A model generated the notes under the pieces. The model had not been told where the DNA came from, ran no database searches, and saw only the letters and a list, made by a program, of their open reading frames with translations. This document shows, piece by piece, positions 13,714-27,169 of a stretch of 64,000 nt of DNA. The DNA is from Linyphia triangularis. Taxonomy: Eukaryota; Arthropoda; Arachnida; Araneae; Linyphiidae. The position numbers and the translations under genes are program-made. Each line of letters begins with the position of its first letter. The first letter of the stretch is position 1. The stretch is taken from NCBI GenBank assembly GCA_963978545.1, contig OZ021727.1, positions 55,192,487 to 55,256,486 of the forward strand. The letters are read 5' to 3'.

Positions 13714-13896
13714 ATGAAAGATATGTGTCCCAATCATACGAAAACTAATTTACCTTTATTGCATAATCATACAATTTGGTGCCAATTAGATGCAAGAATT
13801 CATTACCATCGATTCATTCTAGGATGTGGCAATGTGACACAGATTCTATTAGAATGCACACACACTTCTATTTATCCCAAAAGGGACAAAGTGTGA
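13714..13896 (+). pseudogene. Possible LINE C-terminal relic
   Basis: A 60-codon frame ends HRFILGCGNVTQILLECTHT, then SIYPKRDKV and stop. The spacing C-G-N-x-T-Q-x-x-L-x-E-C resembles the tail of the CCHC-type cysteine motif that follows the reverse transcriptase in many R1/Jockey/I-type LINEs, with a basic tail. The first Cys and the His of the motif are not clearly present, so a deletion or frameshift would be needed. No reverse transcriptase can be read upstream. The assignment rests on motif resemblance only. Confidence 0.3.
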
Positions 13897-13899
13897 AGA

Positions 13900-16849
13900 A
13901 GGAAGTAGCATTTGAGTGGCATGCTGTTAGATAATAATATGTATATGTTGTTAGTCGACATTCCTAATTACGAGCTGTGCTGAGTAGTGCTGTAATAGGG
14001 TAGTATCTTCAGCATATATCTTTCACCTAATTTGCCACCCTACTTTGAGCTCAGTCAATACAATGAGACAAAGGGATTGTATCCAAATTAAGGAATGCAT
14101 AAAAAATGTTTGAAATAACTATATAAATAAATTATTTTACCATAAAAGATTATCCAGAAATGTTGTTGCGTGGTTTATTTACTGAACTACTAGAGATAGG
14201 ATTAAATATAAATTTCAAATTTGTAAGAGTAGATAAGAAATCATAAGAAAATTTCGTTTTTGGAGAGGTTTTTCGAAAAAATTACAAAATTTTATATTTT
14301 ATACTTACACTGTAGTTGAAATAGTCAATTCGAAAAGTGTTCGTAAAATTAATCATATTTTATAAACAAAAAATAAATATTCTATCTTTGAAATTTAACC
14401 AATTATTGTGAATTTAAAGTTGTTTGGACTGTATCCCTCTCTCGTTATATTTAGGAAAAAGTCGCAATTTTTAGAAAGCTGTTTGATACAAACGGTTTTA
14501 AAAAGTCCTTTAGTTGAATAAATTACGCTCCTTCCATATATTCTTTCTCAGATGCTGTAGATAAAAAAGAGGAAATTTGTGGTTTTAGCAAGTTTTCCTC
14601 ATTGCCTCATGAAATTATGTAAGTTATGCTTTTGAATGCCTTCTTTTCAATAGCTTTTAACAATAGAGGGTTAATTTTGTTTAACAAAAATGTGACTTGA
14701 AAACTGGAACAGCTTTGTAATTCAGCTTTTTCTCTTACAAGCCTGTATGAAAAATCCTTTTTACTTTTAAAGTATATTAGTTATGAAATGATATATTTCT
14801 ATGGTCATAGTATGATACTAGTGGACATGATTTAAAAAGCAGGTTTACTTCTCGTACACTAATCATCAAAAATCACTTCTAGAATGCATATTTTACGCAA
14901 ACAATATATTTTATAACTGTATTTCAGACATACGCTACGATATTTGAATAAGACAAGTCTTAAATCAGACACAAAATGACAAAACCAGCTGCAGTTCAAA
15001 AGACAAGAACGTCTATCATTCCATGTATAAATCCATTAAACTGTTTTTTACATGTGATTCGTAATTACATTTACGTATTCATATTTTAATGGCTTGACTA
15101 TGGCTAAAATAAGATCATAAAATATCTTGGGTTTTTGTAAAACATTAAAAAATGTGAATTATTCATAAGAAATGGCATAAATTTGAGATTTTAAATTATT
15201 GTTTTAAATTCAAAACCGCCAATGTTATAGTTGCTTAAAAATACTGTAAATTAGCATATAATATATAAATTATGAGAATTAATTATTAGGAGTCCAATAA
15301 GTACTCTAAATTACAGATTTTTAAAAAAATCAATAAAATGCATGGTATAGAATGCATTTTAAAAGCAAATAGCGTTAATAGTATACAGTTTATTGTAGCA
15401 TATGAAAACAAACATGGATATACAGACTGAAACTTGAGAAGACAAGTATATAGATTAAAAGAATAACAAAAAAATAGCCAACATTAACGATGTAAAAAGT
15501 GCAGATATTATCTTACTTCTACTACAGCATGTATTTAAAGTTTGAATTCTACCTGAGCTTGAAAAGAAGACATTTTTCTATCTAATTGCCTAGCTCTAAT
15601 GTGTACGTTGCTTGTAGTTGAACTTCCTACTTTACTTACAGATTCACATACTACCGACTCTATTCTTTATATGGCTTGAAAATGGCATATAACTTTTTTA
15701 AGTACATTGAAGAAAAATAGGCACATATTTTATTTGATTAAATTCTTCATTTTGCCATCTGACCAATTTCGTTTCATATGAAGTATTATTATCGCAATAT
15801 TAACCAACTGTCTTTTAAAAAATGTACAGTTTACGTACAGTGTACAAAAAATGCGTTAAAAACTAATTCTGAGAACCATACATATCTTGTATTTACAGCC
15901 AACTTATTTAGCGTTGCTATTAATTCAAACAAATTCTAGTCCAATTTAAAACCAGTGAAAATAAATTATTGATTCATTCACTTAAACCTTTTTTCCATAA
16001 AAATATCTGCAACATAACTTAATTATGTATTGGTAGCTTTAAGTGAGTATATGGAAAACGTTCATCTCTATAAAACAGTACCCTGAAAATAACATATATA
16101 AAAAAATAAAACGCTTAGAGTAAGAATATTTTTCCTAAAAGTAAAAATATGTTTTAGTTATGCTATTAATTACATTTACATTCATTGTACTTTTATATTA
16201 CTGAGCAACACATCATTTTCTGTTCCCTAAATTCCCTTCAACAAAATGGGGTATAATTAATAAAGTGTCACACTTCTAATCAGCTCCATTACCGGTAGCG
16301 ATAATAACTCGTATGTTTCTGTCGTGTTTCAATAATCCTCTCCGGAAATCGTTTGAAGCAGGACCAGTTCGAAGCTACTTTTGTGTGGATGAGTAGAGAA
16401 AGTTCCTTTGATGCTTTGCAACATGTTTTATCCTTTGCCTTTAATTAATTTTCGAAGGAGAACTTTGTCGCCTGATCAAATTGCATCAACCAAACTAGTG
16501 CATTAGGGAATGTACGTCTCGAAGATATTTTGTAATTATAATAAGTTAATCATATCCTGTGAACATGTGGTTTATTTATTAAATTAGCAGGACACAGTGT
16601 TCTAAAAGTTACTAGATATCCAAACTCAGTGATAACATCTTACGTATAAAATGTGTGCATAGAAAGTAGTATACTTCATATATATTTAGCTTAATGAATT
16701 TTTAAAATACATAATGTCGTAAAAATGTCAGAAATGTAAATTAAATCCCTGAAATAAAAATTATTAAGCTTAAAAAATAGCTATATAAATGTTCCATTTA
16801 TTAAGAGACCATAGTTATTTTTAGGGTTTTTTTTTAAATTACATGCAAG

Positions 16850-16850
<1 letters not shown>
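13900..16850. other. AT-rich non-coding block
   Basis: No gene recognised. A somewhat GC-richer island at about 16280-16500 shows no clear frame on either strand. Confidence 0.4.

Positions 16851-16852
<2 letters not shown>

Positions 16853-16881
<29 letters not shown>
16853..16881. repeat. (AT)n microsatellite flanking the solo LTR
   Basis: Perfect TA dinucleotide tract broken by the LTR at 16882-17636 and continuing at 17637-17671, so it was probably one tract before insertion. Confidence 0.9.
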
Positions 16882-16885
<4 letters not shown>

Positions 16886-17631
16886 ACGAATTTTTGTATA
16901 TTTGTAAATAATTCGTAGTGTTAATTTTGTAAATAGTAATTTATGTACATTTCGCATACGGCAGTGCAATAGTTCGTCGTTAAATTGGCTTCCCTGCAGT
17001 GAGCATCTCAATGCTTGATAACGGGTTTTACAGAGGTAACTCTGGGAAGCGAGTTTCAAGGGGCAGGGCATTTAACATGGTAATGGGAATCTCGCCAAAA
17101 TGGCGAGATAGAGCCAAGTTGGTGACGGTTTTGGCGACTAATTTGTGTCGCCAAATTTGGCGAGAAATCGCCAAATGCCACCAAACTTGGCCACCATTTG
17201 GCTACATTTTCGGTCCCCAGGTACATGTATAATACTTTTCGACTACGATCTGGAAAGTTCTCCAAATATCGACCTCTAGAGGTTTCAAGAAGGTTCGCAG
17301 CCTCCCCTATATAAGCCCGGCCGTGAGTGGGGTTAGTTAGTTAGTTGACTGATTTTGAGTCACTGAGTTAGTTGTTAGCTGAGTCCATTAGTTGACTGGA
17401 ATTACTGAGTCTCAGTGAGCGAACTGTATTGCATTGTCTTTTGCAGTGATTTAGCAGTTGTTGCAAAGTTTTTAACTGCTGTTTTGTGCTCTATTGAGGT
17501 GAAAAGAGCTGTATTGTGTCTACTAGAACTAGAAGTTCTGGAGCTGTAAGAGAACTGTGAAGAGTTATTTTGGAACAAATTTCTGCAAGTTTTGATCTGC
17601 TTTGGCTTCAAGGTTTTTGAACCCGTCCACG

Positions 17632-17636
<5 letters not shown>
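16882..17636 (+). mobile_element. Solo LTR, gypsy-type, copy 1
   Basis: 755 bp beginning TGTTACGAA and ending CGCAACA, the TG...CA of an LTR. It is homologous along its length to 57587-58987. It carries a TATA box (TATATAAG, 17308-17315), so upstream is U3. U3 contains five TTTGGCG/CGCCAAA motifs between about 17090 and 17190. The flanks read ATAT on both sides, consistent with a 4-bp target duplication, though that is uninformative inside an AT tract. No internal gag-pol region follows, so this is the product of LTR-LTR recombination. Ty3/gypsy is inferred from the 4-bp duplication at the sister copy. The open frames on both strands inside it are incidental. Confidence 0.85.
17308..17315 (+). 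promoter_or_regulatory. LTR TATA box, copy 1
   Basis: TATATAAG followed by a GC-rich stretch (GCCCGGCCGTGAG), conserved at the same place in the second LTR (57987-57994). It would set the U3/R boundary about 25-30 bp downstream. Confidence 0.7.

Positions 17637-17671
<35 letters not shown>
17637..17671. repeat. (AT)n microsatellite, right flank
   Basis: Continuation of the TA tract split by the solo LTR. Confidence 0.9.
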
Positions 17672-17674
<3 letters not shown>

Positions 17675-18153
17675 CTTGTACGTGGTTCTTTAGTAAATTT
17701 AACATAAAATGTTACTCACACTATCTTCAAGTTAACTACAGTTTTTCCTTATTTCATCAAATCTAATTTCCCTTGTAAAAGAAAACTTTTTTTTTTTTTT
17801 TTTAATTATTTAGATGTATCAAGAAGTTATATCTATATAGTTTAAATGTAATTAAATAAAATACAAATATTTTATGTATAATATATTGATGCATTTCATA
17901 ATTAATAGATAGACATTTCGATATGCCCTTCCCCTATAGAGTTAAATATTTCTTTATTAAAGAAACATGCTTGATATGTTAAATAGAAACCTGGTAAGAG
18001 ATTTTAAAAAATATATATAATAATAAATATTTTATTGTGATTTGCTATTGCGTATAATACGAACATGTGTACAATTGTTCTAATTTCGACAGAAAAAAAC
18101 TTTGAGAAATAAAATAGGCACTTTTTTGTATAACATAATATTCCATACATGAA
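17672..18153. other. AT-rich non-coding block
   Basis: Nothing recognised apart from a T run at about 17788-17803. Confidence 0.4.
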
Positions 18154-18331
18154 GGCCAACCAAACGGTATAGTGGTTAGCGTGCTAGCTTCTAGATCGCG
18201 AGTTTGCGGGTTCGAGTCCAATGTAAGGCATGGGTGTTGGTAAATGTATGTTTGCTTCTCAAATGACGAATGTTTCGGTGCATTAGCCCTTGTGTTGCTG
18301 ACGGCGCTAGATAATCTGAAAACAACCAACC
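18154..18331 (+). mobile_element. tRNA-derived SINE, copy 2
   Basis: The best-preserved head of the family: ACCAAACGGTATAGTGG with TTAGCGTGC (A box region) and GCGGGTTCGAGTCC (B box), then the shared body and the AATCTGAAAACAACCAACC tail. It differs from copy 1 by scattered substitutions, so the family is not recent here. Confidence 0.88.
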
Positions 18332-18334
18332 GCA

Positions 18335-20173
<1,839 letters not shown>

Positions 20174-20207
20174 TTTTATTAGTTTGTTTTTATTTGTTTT
20201 AGAGTTA

Positions 20208-21697
20208 CAGTCCTGCACAAAAGTTTAGACACAACACAAAATTGGGGCTTTATAAAATAGTATCAAGACAGAGGATTTAATCTTTATATCACTTAATAAT
20301 ATGCACGTATTACATTCAAAATAGAAATTTGAAAATGAAAAACAAATCTTTAGCGAATTAGTTGCAAAAATAACAAAAACGACAAAAATCCGTTGCACAT
20401 AATTTTAGGCACAAATTAATTTTTTTTTAATTTTTACAAGAAATCGATAAGTTTTAGTAATCAATTAAGCTTTCAAGTTGTTTTATCAAATCAAAAACAC
20501 GGTTTCTCATTAAAAGCATAAGCTTTTGCAAGGTTTCAGACATTATTCCATACCACGACTTTTTAATGACTTCTTTATGTTCAAAAATTGTGGAATATTG
20601 CTTTCCAGAGATATACAACTTTTGTAAAAATTCTCTACCTATTTTCGATAGGATTATAGTCAAGACTATTAGCAGGCCAATCAGAACCATGATTGTTTTG
20701 GCTTTAAACCACTTTTTTGTTGACCTGGATGTGTGGATGGATGCATTGTCTTGTATAAATTTCCAGTTAGGTCCACTTAAAAACTTACTAAATAGTTGCA
20801 AGTTACTTTCTAGAGTTGCGTGGTAAGCCTCAGAGTTTTGATGTCCTTTTAAAAAAGCTAAGGAAGTTTGGCCGTTGGATCCAAATCCTCCCCAAACCAT
20901 GACTGAACCTCCACCTTGACGTCGGCTAAACTGAGTTATATGATTTTTATTCTACGAAAATATTTCTGGACCATCTAGGCTCCATTTTTTTCGTCACTAA
21001 AGACCACCTGTGGCCATTCATCACCAAATGACACATGCTAACTGAGCCCAATTCAATGTTGCTTCTTTGTGATGAGACTGCACAAGCGGCTTGCGTTAAA
21101 GTTTACATATTTTTACAAACCCGTATTCCACAATTCTTCTACGTACAGTTTCTCGTGAAACTTGAATAGCAATTATATTTTTGATCTGATTTGCAAGGTA
21201 ATGTTGATTTGAAGCCAGTTTTATAATTTGCCTATCACCCCGTTTGCTGGTCGTTCAAGGCCTCCCTGATAAGGATTTGATTGATATTAGTCCCCATGTG
21301 CTAAAACTCTATAAGTACCGCTTTTGGAACGATTTAATGCAATTCTTCTTAAAATCTCTATTTAAGAAAATTGCGTAGATTTTGGCATCATAACCAGTAC
21401 AAATTACTTCAAACCCTTAATAGCAACTTACAGACACTCCCCTTTGATGATACGATCTTTTTCTCTCAAGAATTTACATAAATCTTAGGTTTGTGCCTGT
21501 ACTTTTGAGGCATGGAAAGTTTGTAAAGATTCAACTTGTTGATATTGGATAATTTTATTTAATTTGTTCTTGAAATTTTTTATCCTACACTTTTTTCTTT
21601 TGGTTTTAATAATATTTATTTGTAAAAAACTATTAAAATAAATGAGTACTATTGCTTTTTTGTGAATTGCCTCTGTGTCTAAACTTGGGCAGGACTG
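20208..21697 (-). mobile_element. Tc1-like transposon with both termini
   Basis: The left end CAGTCCTGCACAAAAGTT and the inverse of the right end, CAGTCCTGCCCAAGTTTAG, match with a 2-bp indel for about 24 bp. Both are flanked by TA (20206-20207 and 21698-21699), the target duplication of the Tc1/mariner superfamily. The interior holds a broken transposase on the minus strand. At 1490 bp the element is near full length for a Tc1 family member and probably lacks large deletions. Confidence 0.9.
20454..21513 (-). pseudogene. Tc1-like transposase, frameshifted
   Basis: A start is visible at 21513-21511 (MPQKYRHKPK), but stops follow quickly. A middle frame reads RQIIKLASNQHYLANQIKN and SRETVRRRIVEYGFVK, the helix-turn-helix DNA-binding region. 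Next come VVFSDEKKWSLDGPE with the first catalytic Asp, and RRQGGGSVMVWGGFGSNGQ, then WKFIQDNASIHTSRSTKKWF with the second Asp. The last acidic motif sits in another frame after a frameshift near 20690. The open C-terminal part spans 20454-20900. Several stops and shifts mean no active protein; a related live copy would be needed for mobility. Confidence 0.9.
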
Positions 21698-21699
21698 TA

Positions 21700-23828
21700 T
21701 CTATTTATGATAAAAATTCTATTACAGCAATTTTTACAATAAAGTAGTAAATTTAAAAGAGTAAAATATCTATTTGTGTATTAAAGGGCAGGATATGTTT
21801 ACATAAATTGTTCCAGAATAATGACTATGAAAAAATTGTAATCATTGAGCAGTATCCATTTTATTTGAATATGTTTTCCATTGTAAATGAAAATAAACTG
21901 TTCAACGACAAAAATATAATAAAAACTTTCCAGATGTGTGTCTTGGATGAATAAGTAATTACAAAAAAATCAGATGTCTTGAAATTACCTAAAAATCTCC
22001 GAATACGTTCAATCTTTCATCCAGCATTCCCCTTCTTCAAAAAAAATTATATTTATCTTAAATATCAAAGACCACTTCCGCAATATTTCTAGCCAACAAA
22101 AACCAAGTAGAAAAATCCTTTACCTCTGCAACTTTAATTCCAATTCGAATCCTAACAAAACAATCCCTTTAATGTCTTTAAAATGTTTCAAAGTCTCATA
22201 TTCCCAAAGGGAATCGATCATTCCTAGGATCCGAGTGTTCACCACAATAGACTTAAAAGAACAAAGCAGCTCTCTTTCTTTGAAAAGCCCCGTCGAGCAA
22301 GAAGAATTGTTCCCCCTTAAAAAGTCCAGATTCTTTTCCGCAGCGTTATCTGATTTCAGTGTGCCGCGAGTGTGTTTTACGAGAATTGCGGCAATTACTT
22401 ACGGCTATGGGAATGAAAAACCTCTTCCATTTATCAAATGAAGTGCTCTCTCGACAGCTGTTATTCGAAGGATATGGCTATTATTTGTATGCTGGTTTCC
22501 ATAAAGATGATGATGTGTAACAATTAAAAATAGCTTGTATAAAATGATGACGAATAATAATTAAAAATTGCTTGATTTTGAATTTTCATTGTAAATTACG
22601 CTTACGCCACATTTTTGTTATTTAATAGTTTTTAATGGACTTTCTCTTTAGGTTATTCTAGTTAATAATTCATATTTGCGACTTTTTTTATCATTGTATT
22701 AGGAAAAGGAATATTTTACTTTATTATAATAGCAGTTAAAAAGAGTTGCTTTTAAAATGATATTAATATTTACAATTGAATATGTGAATTAATTTTAACT
22801 CTAATTATTTTTACAATTTAAACTAACAAATTCACTGTAAAACAAACAAACTGTGAATATTACTTTAATTGATCGCAAGTGCAAGTATATAGGATCTAAA
22901 TTAATGTGAGTTAAATCGAAATTTGTTTTATATTGAGCTTCTGAATCAAACACCGAACACAAATAATGAATTAATAAGAACTCTTTGAATAAGAACTTTT
23001 AACTAGTACAAAGATACCATTTCTCAGTTAAAAGGCCAAAAAAAATACAGACTTTACAAATCAGAAATTTTGTATCGATATAATAATTTTTCAGATTTGC
23101 AATCTCAAATATTTTAAATGGCTACTAGGATTCATTTTCAAAAAGTATAAATAATTTATGAGTTTTCAAATACGCACTACTGTAAACTTACGAAAAACTG
23201 TAACTAATTTTAAACAATGAATGTTTGCAACTAGTTATTCATCTGGTATAGTTTAATGAATTATACAGTCAATTTTAAATGTAATAATATGGTGTTTCAA
23301 TCTAATTATTAAAAGTCATAGCCGTCGGATATTTTATCTCTTCAAACATTTTGAGTCAAATCAACCACCTGATACATCCCGGCTGTGAAAAAAAGCTCTT
23401 GAGCTAATCAAAAAAGACTCTTACATTCCTTTAGACTTGTGTATCGCATAAAAATACATAAAACTGGTTATTTACAAGCCGGGTTGGATTTTTACATTAT
23501 GAACTTGTATGTATTTGATAGATAGATCTAATACTTCTGAGGACAGCTATCAAACTTTATTTTAAAAATATGTTGCATACGTTGAATACAAATCTCCTTT
23601 GAAAGTCGCACCGGGGATATGCAGGCCGCGATCGTGATAGGTAGCCTCAAGTCATTTGTCGGATTTTCTTGCGTGAGTTTTTCGGCTACATTCTAATTCA
23701 AGACCCAGTCTGGGAATTTATACCTTAAAAGACTTACCAAAAGGCATTATCTACCACAATATAGCTTGTCTAGCTCTAGTGAATGAAATTCCGTATAAAA
23801 CCAAATGTCGCTTTTCAGAATACTTCCT
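21700..23828. other. AT-rich non-coding block
   Basis: No gene recognised. A GC-richer 22060-22440 interval has an 89-codon frame (22172-22441) without identifiable domains. Confidence 0.35.
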
Positions 23829-23880
23829 AGCCCTCGTGTTGCTGACGGCGCCAGATAATCTGAAAAAACAACCAACCAAC
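23829..23880 (+). mobile_element. SINE fragment, tail only
   Basis: About 52 bp matching only the last quarter of the SINE (CCCTCGTGTTGCTGACGG with GGCGCCAGATAATCTG and the AACCAACCAAC end). The tRNA-like head is absent. This fits a 5'-truncated insertion, since reverse transcription starts at the 3' end. Confidence 0.8.
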
Positions 23881-24119
23881 AATCGGAATACTTCCAATGC
23901 ACTTCTCTGGCTCTGAGCATTACGACTCTTGAATTTAATGTATGAAATTTTGTAAATGTGTAAACAAGTGTTGGAAAAATTTGTTGATAAGAAACATTTA
24001 GAGAATGAAACTTTAATTGTGGAGTTGTTACATGTTAAATTGAAATATTTTTTTCCTCTGCAGTATCCGACTTCTCTGGGAAAAACAAACCACTCTAGAA
24101 ATCCATTTTTTGCAGGCAC

Positions 24120-24400
24120 AGAGATATTGACAATGGTTCAGGTAATGACCGTCTTAATAAGCAAGTCGTGGTTGATTTAAAACAAGAGTTTATTTACAAA
24201 GACGAGAAGGACATTGGTGACTCTTAACTAGAGTAGAGTTAAATTAAGTCAAAAAGGGCGTAGCCGAACAGAAATATGGGATTTTATAGATTGGTGATCA
24301 CCAAACAACCGACCCAAGCAGGTTTTAGGCAAAATCGCTTGATTCAGGGTGCTTCTTGCTGATTCCGGGAAAACTCTAGAAAACACTAAAGCAGAAAGGA
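24120..24400 (-). mobile_element. Possible LTR fragment
   Basis: On the minus strand this stretch has a TATA-like CTATAAAATCCC (about 24281-24270) followed about 85 bp later by AATAAACTCTTG (near 24190), the order of a U3-R-U5 core. GC is higher than the flanks. No paired LTR, primer-binding site or duplication was found, so the call is weak. Confidence 0.2.
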
Positions 24401-24668
24401 AAGTTCCAATGGGAATACATTTTATATATATATGTCTTACTTAAACACTCTTGTCTACCTCTTTATGAATATCGATGTAGTTTTGAAATTATTAAATATC
24501 TAAATTTTGAAAAATTCAATTTTAATCTTCCGCGATTGATTTTTTTTATAAACAACAGAAATGTATCGAAAAAATTTTTAATTTCATTTTTAAGAAATTA
24601 ATTATATCATGACATAGACCAGATTATCATGATTCATTTAGAGAAAATAGAGAAGTGATTAATTTAAT

Positions 24669-24970
24669 TTAGTGAAATAGAGATTTTATGTGATTTTTAA
24701 TAGCAAAAGATGATGGTCCAGATACATAATCGTCTAATACACAATCGATTCCCAGCGTTCTAGCTTTTCTAAAGATCTGCTTTAAAATTAAGTTGGATTG
24801 ACAAATATTGTTGCAAATTCTATCGGGTTGGTTTTCGATATACTTTGTATCTCCGATTTGATAAAATCCTGTATGAAAACCTCCCAGAATGTGCTCCACT
24901 CTTGTAATTTGGATGTAGTTGTTCACATTTTGTTTTTTTAATTGTAAAACCGTACCACTTTTCTTGAATA
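24669..24970 (-). CDS. Candidate terminal exon, product not recognised
   Basis: The minus strand is open for 128 codons. The first ~20 residues lie in the antisense of a SINE and are not part of a gene. After a plausible acceptor (GATAATTTGCAG, ending near 24971) about 97 residues read like a protein: LFKKSGTVLQLKKQNVNNY, then VEHILGGFHTGFYQIGDTKY, then DRICNNICQSNLILKQIFRK, then LGIDCVLDDYVSGPSSFAIK and a short tail to a TGA/TAG-type stop at 24669. It contains three Cys (two in ICNNIC), a Gly-Phe cluster and an acidic DD. I do not recognise the family. The SINE upstream would then be in an intron. It could also be a captured or decayed ORF. Confidence 0.4.
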
Positions 24971-24992
24971 ACTGCAAATTATCTAGTATATA

Positions 24993-25168
24993 GTTGTTTG
25001 TTTTCAGATTATCTGGTGCCATCAGCAACACGAGGGCTATAATAAGCCAAAACATTCGTCATTAGACAAGCCAACATACATTTACAAACACCCATGCCTA
25101 ACACGGGACTCGAACCAGCAACCTCGCAGTCTAGAAACTAGCATGCTAACCACTATACCGTTTGGTCT
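24993..25168 (-). mobile_element. tRNA-derived SINE, copy 3 (reverse)
   Basis: Full-length reverse copy: ACCAAACGGTATAGTGG head ending at about 25168, B box GGTTCGAGTCCCG near 25110, and the TAATCTGAAAACAAACAAC end at about 24993. It sits immediately upstream (minus strand) of the exon-like block at 24669-24970. Confidence 0.88.
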
Positions 25169-25169
25169 G

Positions 25170-25569
25170 CTATCTAGTATATGACATATGTTTTATTTTG
25201 AGGTCTTTTTCTACTCGTAAACAAATTAGAATTGCAAAGCTATGATGAATCAAGCAGTTATGATTTTTTTATATTTATAATATTAGTAGGTGGAAAAGTT
25301 ATATGGGAAAATTATTATCTTGACAAGATTAAACATACATTTATAACATCTAATATACTATGCACGTCCGCATCCTCTATGTCATTACCTTATAATAAGT
25401 ATATATTTGAAAATTTTAAAATAATTATTTTCCATATAAATTTACATACAACTAATATTATATGACACAACAATTTAACTACTACATTTATGATAGTTTT
25501 GAAAATTCTAATTTTTTTTACGAGTAAAAAAAGACCACAAAATTCCTATTTATCATCCAGAGAATTTTC
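25170..25569. other. AT-rich non-coding block
   Basis: Nothing recognised. Confidence 0.4.
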
Positions 25570-26790
25570 CATAAGTGTTTGGACTATATAGCAATCTGTA
25601 AACTTCTGTATAACAGCAGATGTTTTGATGTAATATAGTCCTTGTAATACATCTAAAATAGGGCATTAAAAATTAGTCCATTCATGAAACTTGATAAAAA
25701 CGTTTAATTTTTCATTAAAATGAATAACCAAAAGAGAGAAAAAATATCTAGCAAAAAAGGGTGTATTTTGGGGATGAAGGAGTTTTATAACTGAAAAAAC
25801 TAATTTTTGACAACCTAGACATGTGACACGCGTTTTTAAAGTATTTTTATGTTGAATTGAATGAAAAAAAGACTATATAACCACTCAAAAAAAGTTACAG
25901 TCCTTTTTATTTTCGAAAACACAAGTAAAAACCAAAGAAATGTAAAATACGATATATAGAAATAAAAAATTAGTCCATTCATGAAAAATTGGTTTATTTG
26001 TCATGAGAAATAAAAGAGTTCATAAAAATATCGAGAAAAGTAGGGTGTTTTTTGAGGGAAGAATAGATAAGAGGGAGGGGGGGGGAGGGTGAAAGAAGTT
26101 TTTGAAACTGAAAATTAATTTTGGTATAACCCTGGCATGCGACACATGTGTGTGGAGTATTTTTTGACGCTGAATTGAATAGAAAAAAATCAAAACGATA
26201 TAACCATCCTATAAAATGTTAGAGTCATTTATATAGACGAAATCATTTATATAAACGAATGTAAAGGTGTTCTTTATTTCATCATTTATTCTTTATCACT
26301 TATACTTTTTGTAGGTACTATTTCAATTATTCACTGCTACTTATTTATTTTATTACTAACTGGTACTTTTATATTAAATTTTAGTTGTTTATTAGCATTT
26401 TCCACTCAGTCTTGGTTCACTACATATACTTGTATATTACATTCTATGAAATAGAAAAATGGCCTATAAATTTTAGTAGGAGAGTTACATTGTCATGCTT
26501 CTTTTCATTCGATTCAGCATACAAAAATACCTCACACACATGTTTCACATGCCTGGGTTATACGACTATTAATTTTCAGTTTAAAAATCCCACCCCCCCT
26601 ACCCCATTAAAAAACACATTTCTTTGCTAGATATTTTTATAGACTTTTGTTTCTTTTCTCTCATGACAAATAAACCAAGTTTCATGAATGGACAAGTTTC
26701 TAATTCTTTATGTCTTATTATACTTTTCCTCGGTTTTTACATGTGTTTTCGTTTATAAAAAGGACTGCAACATTTTTTTATTATTTATAC
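25570..26790. repeat. Tandem and inverted copies of a ~320-bp repeat
   Basis: The motif TTAGTCCATTCATGAAA occurs at about 25675 and 25969 in direct orientation, and its complement (TTTCATGAATGGACAAG) at about 26680. Around each lies the same order of blocks: CAGTCCTTTTTAT, the above motif, TATCTAGCAAA or equivalent, a G-rich run, AACTGAAAATTAAT, a GACACATGTGTGTG-like block and GCTGAATTGAATGAAA. One and a half to two units are direct and a third unit (about 26440-26790) is inverted, so the region could fold as a large imperfect hairpin. No protein frame is conserved. It is a diverged non-coding repeat of unknown class. Confidence 0.75.
26073..26089 (+). other. G-run, potential G-quadruplex
   Basis: GGGAGGGGGGGGGAGGG within the second direct repeat unit. 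The inverted unit has the matching C-rich block near 26581-26603, and a related fragment at 62014-62025 has a 12-C run, so the G-run belongs to the repeat family. Confidence 0.7.
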
Positions 26791-26796
26791 CATCTT

Positions 26797-27084
<288 letters not shown>

Positions 27085-27165
27085 AGATTCAGCATAAAAA
27101 ATGCTCTAAAAACATATGTTACATGCCTAGGTTGTTCCAAAATTAATTTTTCAGTTATAATAATC
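27085..27165 (-). repeat. Fragment of the ~320-bp repeat
   Basis: AGATTCAGCATAAAAAATG followed by a ...ACATGCCTAGGTTGT block and a TTAATTTTTCAGTT block matches the inverted unit at about 26510-26580, on the other side of the (ATT)n tract. Confidence 0.6.
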
Positions 27166-27169
27166 GATG

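Noticed and set aside
17056..17265. Overlapping short frames in the LTR (also 57648-57983)
   Set aside because: Located in U3/R of solo LTRs, differing between the two copies.
18160..18225. A genuine tRNA gene
   Set aside because: A and B boxes are present but the cloverleaf stems do not pair well and the sequence continues into a repeated body; it is a SINE head.
22172..22441. 89-codon frame with balanced composition; likewise 19394-19660 and 62753-63016
   Set aside because: No recognisable motif, no promoter or splice signals that favour it.
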